A stretch of 64,000 bases of DNA from Agaricicola taiwanensis (GTDB lineage Bacteria; Pseudomonadota; Alphaproteobacteria; Rhizobiales; Methylopilaceae): NCBI RefSeq assembly GCF_014635245.1, contig NZ_BMCP01000001.1, positions 1,364,001 to 1,428,000 of the forward strand. Reading direction: 5' to 3'. Each line of letters starts with the position of its first letter. The first letter of the stretch is position 1. Shown here in pieces: positions 10,119 through 20,325 of the stretch. The translations under genes and the position numbers were made by a program. The notes under the pieces were generated by a model, which saw only the letters and a program-made list of their open reading frames with translations, was not told the DNA's origin and made no database searches.

Positions 10119-12461
10119 TCAATGGCTGGCCGTAAGGCTTTCGATCTCCGGCATCTGTTCCAGCACATCGCCCTCGCGCATGGGCAGCCGGACAAGCACG
10201 ACGGTGCCGGCGCCCACCGAGGAGCGGATGCGCATGGAGCCATTGTGAAGCTCCACCAGCGATTTGGCGATGGCGAGGCCGAGACCTGATCCCTTGTGCG
10301 ACTTGGTGAATTGGTTCTCCACCTGCTCGAAGGGGCGTGCGAGCTTCGGCAGCGCCTCTCTCGGGATGCCGATGCCTGTGTCCTCCACATAGATGTTGAG
10401 GGCATCGCCGAGCGCACGCACCCGCACCGTCACACGGCCGCCTGATGGCGTGAACTTCACAGCATTGGAGAGAAGGTTGAGGAGAATCTGCTTCAGGCCG
10501 CGCTTGTCGGCCTCGATCGTGACGCCGGTGGCCGCTTCCGCACGCAGGGCAAGACCCTTTTCCTCCGCTTGCGGCGTCAGAACGCGGAGGGCATCGAGCA
10601 CCACCGCATCCACTTCCACCGTTTCGCGCTTCAGCTCCACGCGCCCGGCCTCCAGCGTGGACATGTCCAGGATGTCGTTGATGACATCGAGGAGGTAGCG
10701 ACCGCTGTCAGAGATATCGCGCGTGTATTCCAGGTATTTCGGCGAGCCGAGGCCACCGAAGGCGCCCGATTCCATGATTTCGGAAAAGCCGATGATGGCA
10801 TTGAGCGGCGTCCGGAGCTCGTGGCTCATATTGGCCAGGAATTCCGATTTGGCGCGATTGGCGGATTCGGCGGAGGCCTTCTGCTCCGCATATTTCTCAG
10901 CGAGATCCGCGAGCTGTTCGGCCTGCAGCTCGAGCGTCTGGCGGGATTTTCGGAGATCCGCCACCGTCGCCATCAAGCGTTTTTCGCTGTCCAGCAGCTT
11001 TTCCTCATGCCGCTTCAGCGAGGTGATGTCGGTGCCGACCGAGACAAAGCCACCGTCCTTGGTCCTGCGCTCGGACACATGCATCCAGCGCCCGTCCTCG
11101 AGGCGCGCTTCATAATTGCGCGCACCGGCCTCGCGCCGGCCGTCGGGTACGCTCTGTGTGGTCACCACCGTATGCCGCGCATCGCGCATCAGGGTTTCAT
11201 AGGGAGCGCCGGTGACAACGGCATCACCGGGAAGGGCATGAAGCTGCTGGTACTTCGAGTTGCACAACACCAGCCGGTTTTCCGCGTCCCACAGCACGAA
11301 AGCCTCGGAAATGGTTTCGATGGCATCGCGCAGCCGGAGGTCAGCCGTGGCGGTGCGCTCGGCAGTCTGCTTTTCCTCGGTGATGTCGACGCCTATGCCG
11401 ACGAGATGGTTGGAGCCATCGAGATCATCCATGACGATCTCAGCGCGGATGCGCAGCCAGATCCAGTCACCGGAGGCATGCCGGGCGCGAAACACCTTGT
11501 CGAGCGTCCGGGTGGCATCGGTCAAAAGCGCATCTGCCAGGGCGAAGAGATCGATGTCGTCAGGATGGACAAGTTTGTCGAATTCACCGAAGCCGACCTG
11601 TGTGTCGCGGGGGTCAAGGCCAAGTAATTCATGGAATGATCGCGACAGGAAAATGCGGCCGCGCGCCAGATCCCAGTCGATCAGTCCGGACTTGCCGCGT
11701 GCAAGCGCGGTGTCGATGCGCGATTGGACCCGGATGCTGAGGCTATCCGCCTCGCGGGCGCGTGCTGTCTGCCAGCGGACGGCGACCGTGAGCAAAAGCA
11801 CGATGCCACCTGTGATGAAGGAGAGCGAGGTCGCCAGCAGCGTCTCGCGCTTCCAAGGTGCGAGGGCCGCATCGAGCGGCGTGAGCAGCGCAAGCTGCCC
11901 GTAAGGCGCGCCAAGCGTGCGGACCGTTGCCAGCGCCTGCGCACCATCGGGCAGTTGCAGCGTCATCACGCCGGCCCGTTCCGCGAAGGTGGTCAACACC
12001 TGGCCGGTGCCCAGGATGTCAACCAGATTAACAGGATTGCCGGTGGGTGCGACCCCGCTGCGCAGGATGATCCGCCCGGTCGGGTCGCTGATCAGCAGCT
12101 GACGATCGGCCAAGGCAAGAGGCGGCAGGCTCGGCGCGTCGAGCACCGCGCGCAAATGAGCATCGGCGTCAGCGACGGACCCGCCGGCCGAGCGACGGGA
12201 GAGATCATCGGCCAGTACGCTGGCGACCAGCGCAAGATCAGATCCGGCGGCGGCGACGGCGCGTTCGCGCGAGACATTGATGTGAAGGAAGACGACGAGG
12301 GCGAGGACGATGAGGAAGACGCCGACCAGCATCGGCACTGCGGAGCGCAGCAGGCGATCGTTTGCGAGCAGGCGATGAAAGCTTTGCCTCGCGAAAGAAC
12401 GCCCCAGACTTTTTAAGTCATAGTTGCGTGCAGACGCTATGGCTGCGTGAGCGCGCGCCAT
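10119..12461 (-). CDS. pleC: PleC-like PAS sensor histidine kinase
   Basis: 780-residue membrane kinase resembling PleC, the polar kinase/phosphatase acting on DivK/PleD in the alphaproteobacterial cell cycle. Two N-terminal transmembrane helices (about residues 40-62 and 210-232) enclose a periplasmic domain. Two PAS domains follow (about 265-375 and 380-500), then a coiled coil rich in Glu and Ala. The HisKA box has His547 in NMSHELRTPLNAIIGFSEIM, typical of the PleC/DivJ/PdhS group, followed by an intact ATPase domain (NLLSNAVKFTP, DTGIGIP, GSGLGLAI). Its place after glnE matches my recollection of rhizobial pleC loci. The kinase assignment is firm; the PleC orthology is inferred. Confidence 0.75.
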   Translation of the reverse strand: MARAHAAIASARNYDLKSLGRSFARQSFHRLLANDRLLRSAVPMLVGVFLIVLALVVFLHINVSRERAVAAAGSDLALVASVLADDLSRRSAGGSVADADAHLRAVLDAPSLPPLALADRQLLISDPTGRIILRSGVAPTGNPVNLVDILGTGQVLTTFAERAGVMTLQLPDGAQALATVRTLGAPYGQLALLTPLDAALAPWKRETLLATSLSFITGGIVLLLTVAVRWQTARAREADSLSIRVQSRIDTALARGKSGLIDWDLARGRIFLSRSFHELLGLDPRDTQVGFGEFDKLVHPDDIDLFALADALLTDATRTLDKVFRARHASGDWIWLRIRAEIVMDDLDGSNHLVGIGVDITEEKQTAERTATADLRLRDAIETISEAFVLWDAENRLVLCNSKYQQLHALPGDAVVTGAPYETLMRDARHTVVTTQSVPDGRREAGARNYEARLEDGRWMHVSERRTKDGGFVSVGTDITSLKRHEEKLLDSEKRLMATVADLRKSRQTLELQAEQLADLAEKYAEQKASAESANRAKSEFLANMSHELRTPLNAIIGFSEIMESGAFGGLGSPKYLEYTRDISDSGRYLLDVINDILDMSTLEAGRVELKRETVEVDAVVLDALRVLTPQAEEKGLALRAEAATGVTIEADKRGLKQILLNLLSNAVKFTPSGGRVTVRVRALGDALNIYVEDTGIGIPREALPKLARPFEQVENQFTKSHKGSGLGLAIAKSLVELHNGSMRIRSSVGAGTVVLVRLPMREGDVLEQMPEIESLTASH

Positions 12462-12649
12462 TTAGACCTCCGCGAGGATAGTGATATGTGCCCGTAGATC
12501 CGAGGAAAGCCGCAAAAGAGCCTCGAATCGTCCTTATTTGAATCCTTGCCGTGAGCCTTGTCCAGCACCCCAACAGGCCGCTTCGGCGAGTAAATTCTTC
12601 TTGCTGTGAAATGCAGAGTCAGTTGAAGGGGTTAGTCCCACGAAAAAAG

Positions 12650-15295
12650 TTATCCAAGGGTGCGTGTCAGGATATCCGCGACGTCCGACGAGCGATTCCC
12701 GCCGCCGGCCAGTTGCTTCAGAGCGGCCTCTGCCCTTGCCCTGCGACCGGCCTCGAGAGTGCGCCAGCTGCGGAACGCGGTCAGCAGTCGTGCGGCCACC
12801 TGTGGGTTCTTGGCATCCAGCTCATCAATGATGCGCACAAGAAACTGGTAGCCAGTTCCATCGGCCCGATGAAACTGTGTCGGGTTTCCGCCGGCAAAGC
12901 TGCCGATCAACGCTCGGACACGATTGGGATTGGAGAGGCTGAAGTCCGGCTCCTTCATGAGGCGTTTTACGCGGTCCAGCGCGTCCTCTTCGGGAATGGC
13001 CGCCTGAATCGAGAGCCATTTGTCCATGACAAGAGCGTCGTTGCGGTAGCGTGCGCGGAAATCCTTGAGCACCTCTTCCCGTTCCGTGCCCGGAATGCGG
13101 GACAGGGCAGCGAGGCCCGAGATGCGGTCGGTCATATTGGTCGCCGAACGATAATGTGTGGCCGCAAGCTCGGCCGCCTCCTTGCCGTGGCTGGCGGTCA
13201 GGAGCCCCAGCAGGACCGCGCGCAGGGAACGTCGGCCAGCACTGGCCGCACCCGGTACGAATGGGCCACTGTCCTGAAGCGATCGGTATCGCTCCAGGGC
13301 CTGTGCGGCAATGCCGGCGCCGATTTCCTGGCGCAGCGACAGAAGAGCGGCATGCACGGCATCGGGATCGATATCACGCCCGATCTCCAGTGTGAGTTCG
13401 ACCTCGCTTGGCAGAGTCAGAAGCTGGGCCGCGAAGGCGTGCTCCAGGCTTTGATCCTCCAGCGAGGATGCAAAAGCCGAAATGAGACGCGGGTCGGTCG
13501 CGGGTGTCTCTCCGGCGCGAATGGCATCGACGGATTTGACCAACTCCCGCAGGGTGACCTTCTGCAAGGCTTCCCAGCGATTGAAGAAGTCGCTGTCATG
13601 CCGCGCGAGGAAAAAGAGATCGTCTTCCGTGATGTCGGCGATAAGACGGATCGGCGCGCTGAAGCCGCGATTGACCGACAGCACCGGGCGCGCTGACACG
13701 CCGGTGCAGGTGAAGCCTTTCTGTTCCTGATCGAGGACGATGACGCCGTTTTCAGCCCAACCGTCATCGGCCAGTCTGATCGGCAGATCACGGCCATCCT
13801 GATCGAGGAGACCGAAGGCAAGCGGCACGACCATAGGCTTCTTCGTCGGCTGGCCGGGTGTCGCCGGCACCTTCTGCGCCACATCGAGGTGCAATGTCTT
13901 GGCCTCGGCGTCATAGCGGGTCTGGACCTGAACCTCCGGCGTGCCGGCCTGGGCATACCAGAGCATGAACTGGCTTAAATCCTGCTTCGACACGTCCGCA
14001 AAACAGGCGATGAAGGCTTCGATGGTGGTGGCTTGGCCATCATGCCGATCAAAGTAGAGGTCCATTCCCTTGGCGAAGAGATCGGCACCGATCAGTGTCT
14101 TGAGCATGCGGATGATCTCCGCGCCCTTCTCATAGATGGTCGCCGTATAGAAGTTGTTGATCTCACGATAGGTGTCCGGCCGCACAGGATGCGCGAGAGG
14201 ACCGCTGTCCTCGGGAAACTGATGCGATCTCAGGGTGCGTACGTCCGCGATGCGTTTGACCGGGCGTGAACGCTCATCGGACGAGAACTCCTGGTCGCGG
14301 AACACCGTCAGCCCTTCCTTCAGGCAGAGCTGAAACCAGTCGCGGCAGGTGATGCGGTTGCCGGTCCAGTTGTGGAAATATTCATGGGCGATGACGCTTT
14401 CGATGCCGGCATAATCGGCATCGGTCGCGGTCTCGGGGCTGGCCAGAACATACTTATCGTTGAAGACGTTGAGACCCTTGTTCTCCATGGCGCCCATGTT
14501 GAAATCGGACACTGCGACGATGTTGAAGACATCAAGGTCGTACTCGCGCCCAAACACCTTTTCGTCCCAGACCATGGAGCGCTTCAGCGCATCCATGGCA
14601 TAGGTGGCACGCCCAGCCTTGCCGGGCTCCACATAGATGCCGAGTTCGACCTTTCGGCCGGACATGGTGGTGAAGCTGTCCGAAAGCCTGTCGAGATTGC
14701 CGCCAACCACGGCGAAAAGATACGACGGTTTCGGGTGCGGATCGTGCCAGACGGCGAAGTGGCGGTTGGTTTCGGGAATCTCGCCCTTTTGCTGAAGATT
14801 GCCATTGGCAAGCAGCACAGGCGCATCGTCGCGGTCAGCCGTGAGTGTGACGGTATAGACCGCCATGACGTCGGGGCGATCCGGGAAATAGGTGATCCGC
14901 CTGAAACCCTCCGCTTCACATTGGGTGCAATAGGCCGATCCGGAGCGGTAGAGCCCCATCAGCTTGGTATTGGCGGAAGGGTCGAGTTCCGTCTCGATCT
15001 CGAGGGTGAAGCTCTCCGCAGGTGGCTGGAGGATCGTCAGCTTCTGTGCCGTCGCCTCGTGCGCGTCTGCCGGCAACGGCCGGCCGTCGAGCTTGACCGA
15101 TAGGAGCTTCAGTTCGTCGCCGTCGAGTTCCAGTGCGGCAGGAGCCTGCCGCTCCGGATTGGCCCGGACCCGCAGAACCGAACGCACCCGCGTCCTGTGT
15201 CGGTCGAGATCGATCCCAAGTTCGACGGTGTCGATCAGAAACGCCGGCGGCTGATAATCGGCGAGGCGAACGGGGCGGGCGTCTTCAGAGCGCAT
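12650..15295 (-). CDS. pepN: Aminopeptidase N (M1 zinc metallopeptidase)
   Basis: Cytoplasmic aminopeptidase N, which removes N-terminal residues from peptides. ATG 15295 gives 881 residues, close to the E. coli enzyme (870); an upstream TTG at 15325 would add ten residues without family support. The exopeptidase motif GAMEN lies near residues 268-272. The zinc site is complete: His304 and His308 in HEYFH with Glu305 as catalytic base, and Glu327 in LKEGLTVF, with the same spacing as in E. coli. The remainder forms the large helical C-terminal domain. No signal peptide is present. It stands alone, on the same strand as the PleC-like kinase. Confidence 0.95.
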   Translation of the reverse strand: MRSEDARPVRLADYQPPAFLIDTVELGIDLDRHRTRVRSVLRVRANPERQAPAALELDGDELKLLSVKLDGRPLPADAHEATAQKLTILQPPAESFTLEIETELDPSANTKLMGLYRSGSAYCTQCEAEGFRRITYFPDRPDVMAVYTVTLTADRDDAPVLLANGNLQQKGEIPETNRHFAVWHDPHPKPSYLFAVVGGNLDRLSDSFTTMSGRKVELGIYVEPGKAGRATYAMDALKRSMVWDEKVFGREYDLDVFNIVAVSDFNMGAMENKGLNVFNDKYVLASPETATDADYAGIESVIAHEYFHNWTGNRITCRDWFQLCLKEGLTVFRDQEFSSDERSRPVKRIADVRTLRSHQFPEDSGPLAHPVRPDTYREINNFYTATIYEKGAEIIRMLKTLIGADLFAKGMDLYFDRHDGQATTIEAFIACFADVSKQDLSQFMLWYAQAGTPEVQVQTRYDAEAKTLHLDVAQKVPATPGQPTKKPMVVPLAFGLLDQDGRDLPIRLADDGWAENGVIVLDQEQKGFTCTGVSARPVLSVNRGFSAPIRLIADITEDDLFFLARHDSDFFNRWEALQKVTLRELVKSVDAIRAGETPATDPRLISAFASSLEDQSLEHAFAAQLLTLPSEVELTLEIGRDIDPDAVHAALLSLRQEIGAGIAAQALERYRSLQDSGPFVPGAASAGRRSLRAVLLGLLTASHGKEAAELAATHYRSATNMTDRISGLAALSRIPGTEREEVLKDFRARYRNDALVMDKWLSIQAAIPEEDALDRVKRLMKEPDFSLSNPNRVRALIGSFAGGNPTQFHRADGTGYQFLVRIIDELDAKNPQVAARLLTAFRSWRTLEAGRRARAEAALKQLAGGGNRSSDVADILTRTLG

Positions 15296-15383
15296 GGAAC
15301 TCGCGGGGCTTGTGGCGGAGGACAAGTACTTGCGGTGATAACAATCACCGGTGACATACGTCTACCGGATGGCTGCAATAAGA

Positions 15384-16472
15384 TCACTCGATAACGATCC
15401 GCGGCGCAGGGCGCGTCTTGCCCGCCTCAAGGGCACGCAGCACCTGATCGGCAACGGCCAGATAGGCCTTGCCGTGCGTCCCTTCGGGATCGGTCGCCGC
15501 GATCGGCTCGCCGCTATCGGATGTGGTGCGGATCTGCATGGCCAGGGGGATTTCGCCAAGGAACGGCACCTTTAGCTTCTCGGCCTCTTGCCGTGCGCCG
15601 CCATGACCGAAGATGTCCGACCGCCCGCCGCAGTGGGGACAAATGAAGGTGCTCATGTTTTCGATGATGCCGAGAATCGGTACTTCGACCTTCTGAAACA
15701 TAGCGACACCGCGACGGGCATCCATGAGAGCAAGATCCTGCGGCGTTGAAACGATGACCGCGCCGGAAAGCGGGGTCTGCTGTGACAGCGTCAGCTGCGC
15801 GTCGCCGGTGCCGGGCGGCATGTCGACCACGAGAACGTCGAGATCGCCCCAGGCCACCTCGCGCAGCATCTGGGTGATGGCGGAGATCACCATGGGACCA
15901 CGCCAGATCATCGCCGCTTCCGGATCGACCAGGAAGCCGATGGACATGACCTTGACGCCATAGGCCGTCACCGGCTCCAGCGTACGTGGTCCGATCAGTC
16001 GGGGCTTTTCCGTGATCCCGAACACCTTCGGCATGGATGGGCCGTAAATGTCGGCATCGAGGAGGCCCACACGTTGGCCGAGCTGTGCCAGCGCGACAGC
16101 GAGGTTCGCCGAAGTCGTGGACTTGCCCACGCCGCCCTTGCCGCTGGCAACCGCGATGATGTGCCGGACGCCCGGGATGTGGCGTGGCGTGGTGGCCGTC
16201 TTGGCACGAGGCGGCGGCGTCTGGCTGCGTTCGGCCGTCAGCATGACGAGCGCCTGATCGACCCCCCGCAGCGCCGCCACGGCGGCTTCCGCCTGAGCCC
16301 GCGTCGGCTCCAGCGCCATGGCCTCCTTGGGGCTGATGGCGATGGAGAATGCCACCCTGCCGCCGTCGACGACGATCTCGCTAAGGCGGCCGGAACGCAC
16401 GAGATTGGGGCCGCCGTCGGGAAGGTTGACGGCCTCCAGCGCCTTCAGCACATCGGAAGTGGTTATGCTCAT
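15384..16472 (-). CDS. mrp: Mrp/ApbC Fe-S cluster carrier ATPase
   Basis: Mrp/ApbC/NBP35-family P-loop ATPase that carries and transfers [4Fe-4S] clusters to apoproteins in the cytoplasm. The 362-residue protein has an N-terminal MIP18 (DUF59) domain (residues 1 to about 80), a linker rich in Pro and Thr, the deviant Walker A GKGGVGKSTT at 111-120, and the cluster-bridging CPHC motif (Cys278, Cys281). Its start codon overlaps the stop of tusA (ATGA), so the sulfur-transfer protein TusA and this carrier are translationally coupled. Confidence 0.93.
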   Translation of the reverse strand: MSITTSDVLKALEAVNLPDGGPNLVRSGRLSEIVVDGGRVAFSIAISPKEAMALEPTRAQAEAAVAALRGVDQALVMLTAERSQTPPPRAKTATTPRHIPGVRHIIAVASGKGGVGKSTTSANLAVALAQLGQRVGLLDADIYGPSMPKVFGITEKPRLIGPRTLEPVTAYGVKVMSIGFLVDPEAAMIWRGPMVISAITQMLREVAWGDLDVLVVDMPPGTGDAQLTLSQQTPLSGAVIVSTPQDLALMDARRGVAMFQKVEVPILGIIENMSTFICPHCGGRSDIFGHGGARQEAEKLKVPFLGEIPLAMQIRTTSDSGEPIAATDPEGTHGKAYLAVADQVLRALEAGKTRPAPRIVIE

Positions 16473-16705
16473 TGATCAGCTCCATTCGCGCGCCGGATGC
16501 GGAAGATGACCGCGTCATCGGTGCGGATGGTTTCCTCCAGCAGGTCCCCCAGCTCGCGGACCATGTTGGGAATATCGATCACCGCCATGGGATCGGTGCA
16601 CTCCACCAGGAGTTCGGTGCCCACAGCCGTTGCGCGCAGTGCCTTGCGCGCCTTGAGAGCGGGCAGGGGGCACTTCAGGCCGCGGAGATTGATAATCTGT
16701 GTCAT
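16469..16705 (-). CDS. tusA: TusA-family sulfurtransferase
   Basis: Small (78 residues) TusA/SirA-family sulfur carrier. The signature CPLP, with Cys12 as persulfide-bearing residue, follows the first strand, and the protein is of typical length. TusA proteins relay sulfur from cysteine desulfurase to tRNA thiolation, molybdenum cofactor or other acceptors; the acceptor here is not visible. It is the first gene of a two-gene unit with mrp, overlapping by four bases, which suggests a role connected with Fe-S or sulfur trafficking. Confidence 0.9.
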   Translation of the reverse strand: MTQIINLRGLKCPLPALKARKALRATAVGTELLVECTDPMAVIDIPNMVRELGDLLEETIRTDDAVIFRIRRANGADQ

Positions 16706-16856
16706 GACCGGCCGCTGGGAGAGCTCACTCCGTGCTTTAGGATGCTTTGCACCACCTCATCAACAGCTCACCGGTATTTGGGGGAGCTCTGGGTGAAGGC
16801 TGATCAGCGCCCGGAGCCATCGGATGTTCTGGCTGGCCGCGAAGGCTGAACGGCCG

Positions 16857-17789
16857 TCAGACCGCCGATGCCGTATGGCTCTGCGGTTGAGCCAGTCTTT
16901 GCCGTGGCGCGTAACGTTCGATCATCTGAGAGCAGAAGGCGGCGAACTCCTCCGGGACCTGTGGCGGGCTCGTGTGATGGGGGGCGATGCCGCGATGTTC
17001 AGGCGTAAAGCAGAAGGTCACGGTGACGTCAAAGTCCTCGAGTGCCTTCATCTGACGATCGAACCAATCGAGCGCGTTGGGGCGGAAGCTGTCCGCCCAG
17101 GATAGGCCGGTGCGCAAATAGCTCACCCCCAGGTGTTTCATCCAGGCAACGGCATCGTCCAACCGATGGTCCTCAAAGTGGAACCACTGCACGAGCCCCA
17201 TCGCGGGAGTGTGCTTGGCGAATTCCTCGGCCGCGGGCTTAGGGCTGCCATCCTCGCGTAAGAGGCCCATATGGAAATGCCTGTAGTAGGACGAGCCTTC
17301 CGCCTCGCGATGGCGGGTCGTGGCTTCCCAGGTGCGCGGCAGATCATAGAGGCTGTACCACTGGATGCGTTCGGCTTTGCCCTTGAGCAATTCCGCGGTC
17401 TGTTGCAGCCCCCAGAGCTGGACCTCCTCGGCACCGAAGGTGGAGACGCCCACCTCGCTGACCCAGATGGGCAGATCGGTGACCGTGCGGATATCGTCGA
17501 TTTTGGCGGGCCATTCGTGGATCTGCCACAGGTTCCAGTCGAGCGGAAAACCGTGAACCGCAACGGCATCAACCCGATCCAGGACGCCATAGTGCTTCAT
17601 CCGGTTCATGAAGCCGCAATCGATAGGGGAAATTCCGCCCAACACCTTCGTTATGCCGGGGTTGGCCGCGGCGATGGCATCGGCGGCAAGATTGGCCATA
17701 TTGCCGAACAGCTGCCATTCCGGATCGATTTCCGGATCCCAATGCGACTTGTTGTTGGGCTCGTTCCAGATCATCGCGGCCTCGATCAT
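16857..17789 (-). CDS. GH39/beta-xylosidase-like glycosidase
   Basis: 310-residue soluble protein resembling the TIM-barrel glycosidases annotated as beta-xylosidases (clan GH-A, GH39-like). The acid/base motif WNEPN (Glu10) and a nucleophile candidate Glu112 (PIWVSEVGVSTFG) have the spacing expected for clan GH-A. No signal peptide is seen, so it probably acts in the cytoplasm. It is short for a secreted GH39 enzyme, and the N-terminus begins almost at the catalytic motif. The start overlaps the methyltransferase stop (ATGA). It is the last gene of the inositol cassette. The substrate is unknown; a glycosylated inositol derivative is a guess from context. Confidence 0.75.
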   Translation of the reverse strand: MIEAAMIWNEPNNKSHWDPEIDPEWQLFGNMANLAADAIAAANPGITKVLGGISPIDCGFMNRMKHYGVLDRVDAVAVHGFPLDWNLWQIHEWPAKIDDIRTVTDLPIWVSEVGVSTFGAEEVQLWGLQQTAELLKGKAERIQWYSLYDLPRTWEATTRHREAEGSSYYRHFHMGLLREDGSPKPAAEEFAKHTPAMGLVQWFHFEDHRLDDAVAWMKHLGVSYLRTGLSWADSFRPNALDWFDRQMKALEDFDVTVTFCFTPEHRGIAPHHTSPPQVPEEFAAFCSQMIERYAPRQRLAQPQSHTASAV

Positions 17790-18544
17790 GCGCGTGCTCC
17801 CTTCGCCGGGTAAACAGGCTTGCTGTACTCCGATCGTGCGGCGGTTCGGCAGATGTAGACCTCGTCTTCCGGGTGACCGACGATCTCAAAACCGGAGCTG
17901 CGCAGCATGGCTTCCACGCAGCCGGCATTGGGCACCCACCAGTTGGTGGGATCGTCGGCATAACGATGCTCAATGAAGTGCATCTTCGGATAGGCCGGAT
18001 CATCGAAAAGCTTGGAGTTGGAAAAAGGATAGTTTTCCTCAAGCTCCAGCACCTTGCTGCTGCCGCGCTGCATGGACTGGAAGACCAGCATGTCCCGGGC
18101 AGCATGTTCCCGGATGAGGTCGAGGGCCAGCAGCGGATGGCGAAGATGATAAAGGACGCCCATGAAGATCACGACGTCGAATTTTTCTCCGAGCGCGCTC
18201 ACATCGTAGACGGAAAGTTTCTCGAACTCGATGTCGACGCCGGCGACTTCGGCGGCAAAGCGGGCCTGATTGAGATAGATGTCGTCGAAGTCGATTCCGA
18301 GAACTCGCTCCGCGCCACGTTTCTTCATCTCGATCGAATAGAAGCCGGCATTGCAGCCGATATCGAGCACGGTGCGGCCGGAAAGATCCTCGGGAATGGC
18401 ATCCGCGAATTTACGCCATTTCATATGCGGATAGTCGCCAAGGAAGTGGTCCGGGGCGGTCCGCACTCCCCTCAGATCAATATTGTGAAACCAGGGGCCG
18501 AGCGCCTCGATCCGCTTGCGTATTTCGCTGGCCGATAAGTTCAT
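17786..18544 (-). CDS. CmoB-like class I SAM-dependent methyltransferase
   Basis: 252-residue S-adenosylmethionine-dependent methyltransferase. Motif I is VLDIGCNAGFYS (residues 59-70), followed by an acidic residue after the second strand (LGIDFDD) and a post-motif region FDVVIFMGVLYHLRHP. The N-terminal helical part (PWFHNIDLRG, TAPDHFLGDYPHMKW) resembles CmoB-type enzymes, but gene context argues against a tRNA role. It is the third gene of the inositol cassette, overlapping the glycosidase by four bases and lying 42 bases after the phosphatase gene. It may O-methylate an inositol or sugar intermediate (inference). Confidence 0.8.
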   Translation of the reverse strand: MNLSASEIRKRIEALGPWFHNIDLRGVRTAPDHFLGDYPHMKWRKFADAIPEDLSGRTVLDIGCNAGFYSIEMKKRGAERVLGIDFDDIYLNQARFAAEVAGVDIEFEKLSVYDVSALGEKFDVVIFMGVLYHLRHPLLALDLIREHAARDMLVFQSMQRGSSKVLELEENYPFSNSKLFDDPAYPKMHFIEHRYADDPTNWWVPNAGCVEAMLRSSGFEIVGHPEDEVYICRTAARSEYSKPVYPAKGARA

Positions 18545-18586
18545 GGCTGCTCCTGTTCAGTTGGTCGGCGGTATGCTTCGGGGTGC

Positions 18587-19186
18587 CTAGGAAATGACTT
18601 CGTTGAGTGTCAGCAGTTTGGCGCCCCAGGTCCCGCTGACGACGGTGGTGATCGATGCTGGACTGATATCGAAACGCGGCCAGGCGTCGATCGGCATGCC
18701 AAGGACATGGCTCACTGCGGTCTTGATGACGTCGGCATGGCTCACGAGCACGATGGCGCCCTCGTCGTGGCGGACCGCCAGTTCTTCCATGAGCGACAAG
18801 ACCCGCCGTTGCACATCGAGCATGTTTTCACCGCCGGGAGTGCGGGTGAGACTGCGAATGGTATTCCACTGCCGCCAGAGCGGATCGGAATTAAGCGTCT
18901 CGAAGCTGTTTCCCGACCAGGTGCCGAAATCGACCTCGTCTAGCGCTTCGGTGATTTCCACCGCCATGCCGCCGCTCGCCGAGGCAATGGCAAAAGCGGT
19001 TTCCTGGGTGCGCTCACGAGGGCTCGCATAGATGGCGTCGAAACACTCGCGGGTCATGCGGGCCCCGAGCCGTGCGGCCTGCGCGAGGCCGGCTTCACCC
19101 AGACGCACCCCGGAAGAGCGACCGGCGAGATAGCCGCCGACGTTATCATGCGCGGCATGGCGGATCAGAAAGAAAGTGATTGTCAC
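18587..19186 (-). CDS. Histidine phosphatase family protein
   Basis: 199-residue phosphatase of the histidine phosphatase (phosphoglycerate mutase-like) superfamily. The catalytic motif is LIRHAAHD, with Arg9 and the phospho-accepting His10. A second histidine is in VLVSHADV (His150), with further conserved features [10 protein letters not shown] and an acidic LDEVDFG. I choose GTG 19186 because it overlaps the inositol-phosphate synthase stop (GTGA) and gives the canonical N-terminus; the frame stays open upstream only as a shadow. In context it may dephosphorylate inositol phosphate or a later phosphorylated intermediate (inference). Confidence 0.85.
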   Translation of the reverse strand: MTITFFLIRHAAHDNVGGYLAGRSSGVRLGEAGLAQAARLGARMTRECFDAIYASPRERTQETAFAIASASGGMAVEITEALDEVDFGTWSGNSFETLNSDPLWRQWNTIRSLTRTPGGENMLDVQRRVLSLMEELAVRHDEGAIVLVSHADVIKTAVSHVLGMPIDAWPRFDISPASITTVVSGTWGAKLLTLNEVIS

Positions 19187-20286
19187 TCGGCGGCTCCGGC
19201 GAGTCGTCCCACATCGCCGGCGATAAAGCGTTGCGTCAGCCGGCGCGCCTCGTCGTCGGTGAACTGCTGGGGCGGCGATTTCATGAAATAGCTGGATGGG
19301 CCGATAAGCGCGCCGCCGATGCCGCGGTCGAGCGCCAGCTTGGCGCAACGGATGGCGTCGATGACCACTCCAGCTGAGTTGGGAGAATCCCACACCTCGA
19401 GCTTCACCTCGGCGTTGAGCGGGACGCCGCCAAAGGTCGTGCCTTCCAGGCGGATGTATGCCCATTTGCGGTCGTCGAGCCAGGGCACATGGTCGCTCGG
19501 GCCGACATGGACGTCGTTGGCGGCAAGCGGCACGTCGAGCTGGCTGGTGACGGCCTGTGTCTTTGAGATCTTCTTGGATACCAGCCGCTCGCGCTCAAGC
19601 ATGTTGAGGAAGTCGCTGTTGCCGCCGAAATTGAGCTGATAGGTGCGATCGACCCGCACGCCTCGTTCGACGAAGAGATTGGCAAGCATGCGGTGAACGA
19701 TCGTGGCGCCCACCTGGCTCTTGATGTCGTCGCCAATGATCGGGAGGCCTTTGGCCGCGAATTTCTGTTCCCATTCGTCGCGCGATGCGATGAAGACTGG
19801 AATGCAGTTGATAAGACCGCAACCGGCCTCGAGTGCCTGTTCGACATACCACCTGGTAGCTTCTTCTGAACCCACTGGGAGATAAGAGATCAGGATATCG
19901 GTCTTGGTGTGACGGAGGATTTTCGCCACGTCGGCCACTGGCGCGTCGGATTCCTCAACGGTGTCTATGAGATATTTTCCGATGCCGTCGAAGGTTGGGC
20001 CGCGCTCGACCGTGACGCCCGTGGGAGCGACCTCTGCGAAGCGCTGGGTGTTGTTGGGGGCAGCATAGATCGCCTCGGCGACGTCACGGCCGACTTTATT
20101 GCTTGCGACATCGAAAGCGGCGGAGATCTCGATATCATTGATCTGATAACCGCCGAGATCGACGTGCATCAGCCCCGGGATCGGCTCGTTGCCCGAAGCG
20201 TTGCGATAATAGGTCAGCCCCTGCACCAGCGAAGATGCGCAGTTGCCGACCCCCAAGATGCCGATCCGGATTTTCTTTTGTTTCAC
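19183..20286 (-). CDS. Inositol-3-phosphate synthase
   Basis: NAD-dependent inositol-3-phosphate synthase (ino1/MIPS family), converting glucose 6-phosphate to 1D-myo-inositol 3-phosphate. The 367-residue protein is the short prokaryotic form. A Rossmann [15 protein letters not shown] motif starts at residue 9, and the family segments [30 protein letters not shown] and [12 protein letters not shown] are all present. It is the first gene of a four-gene minus-strand operon (phosphatase, methyltransferase and glycosidase follow). A near-perfect EcfG promoter lies 40-64 bases upstream, so expression under general stress is expected. Confidence 0.92.
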   Translation of the reverse strand: MKQKKIRIGILGVGNCASSLVQGLTYYRNASGNEPIPGLMHVDLGGYQINDIEISAAFDVASNKVGRDVAEAIYAAPNNTQRFAEVAPTGVTVERGPTFDGIGKYLIDTVEESDAPVADVAKILRHTKTDILISYLPVGSEEATRWYVEQALEAGCGLINCIPVFIASRDEWEQKFAAKGLPIIGDDIKSQVGATIVHRMLANLFVERGVRVDRTYQLNFGGNSDFLNMLERERLVSKKISKTQAVTSQLDVPLAANDVHVGPSDHVPWLDDRKWAYIRLEGTTFGGVPLNAEVKLEVWDSPNSAGVVIDAIRCAKLALDRGIGGALIGPSSYFMKSPPQQFTDDEARRLTQRFIAGDVGRLAGAAE

Positions 20287-20325
20287 GATCTGCCCTCCCG
20301 CTCAGCATCTACGATCCCGCAATGA

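Noticed and set aside
10569-11627. Plus-strand open frame of 352 codons
   Set aside because: It lies opposite the PleC-like kinase gene, whose domains are complete; the frame has no recognisable motif.
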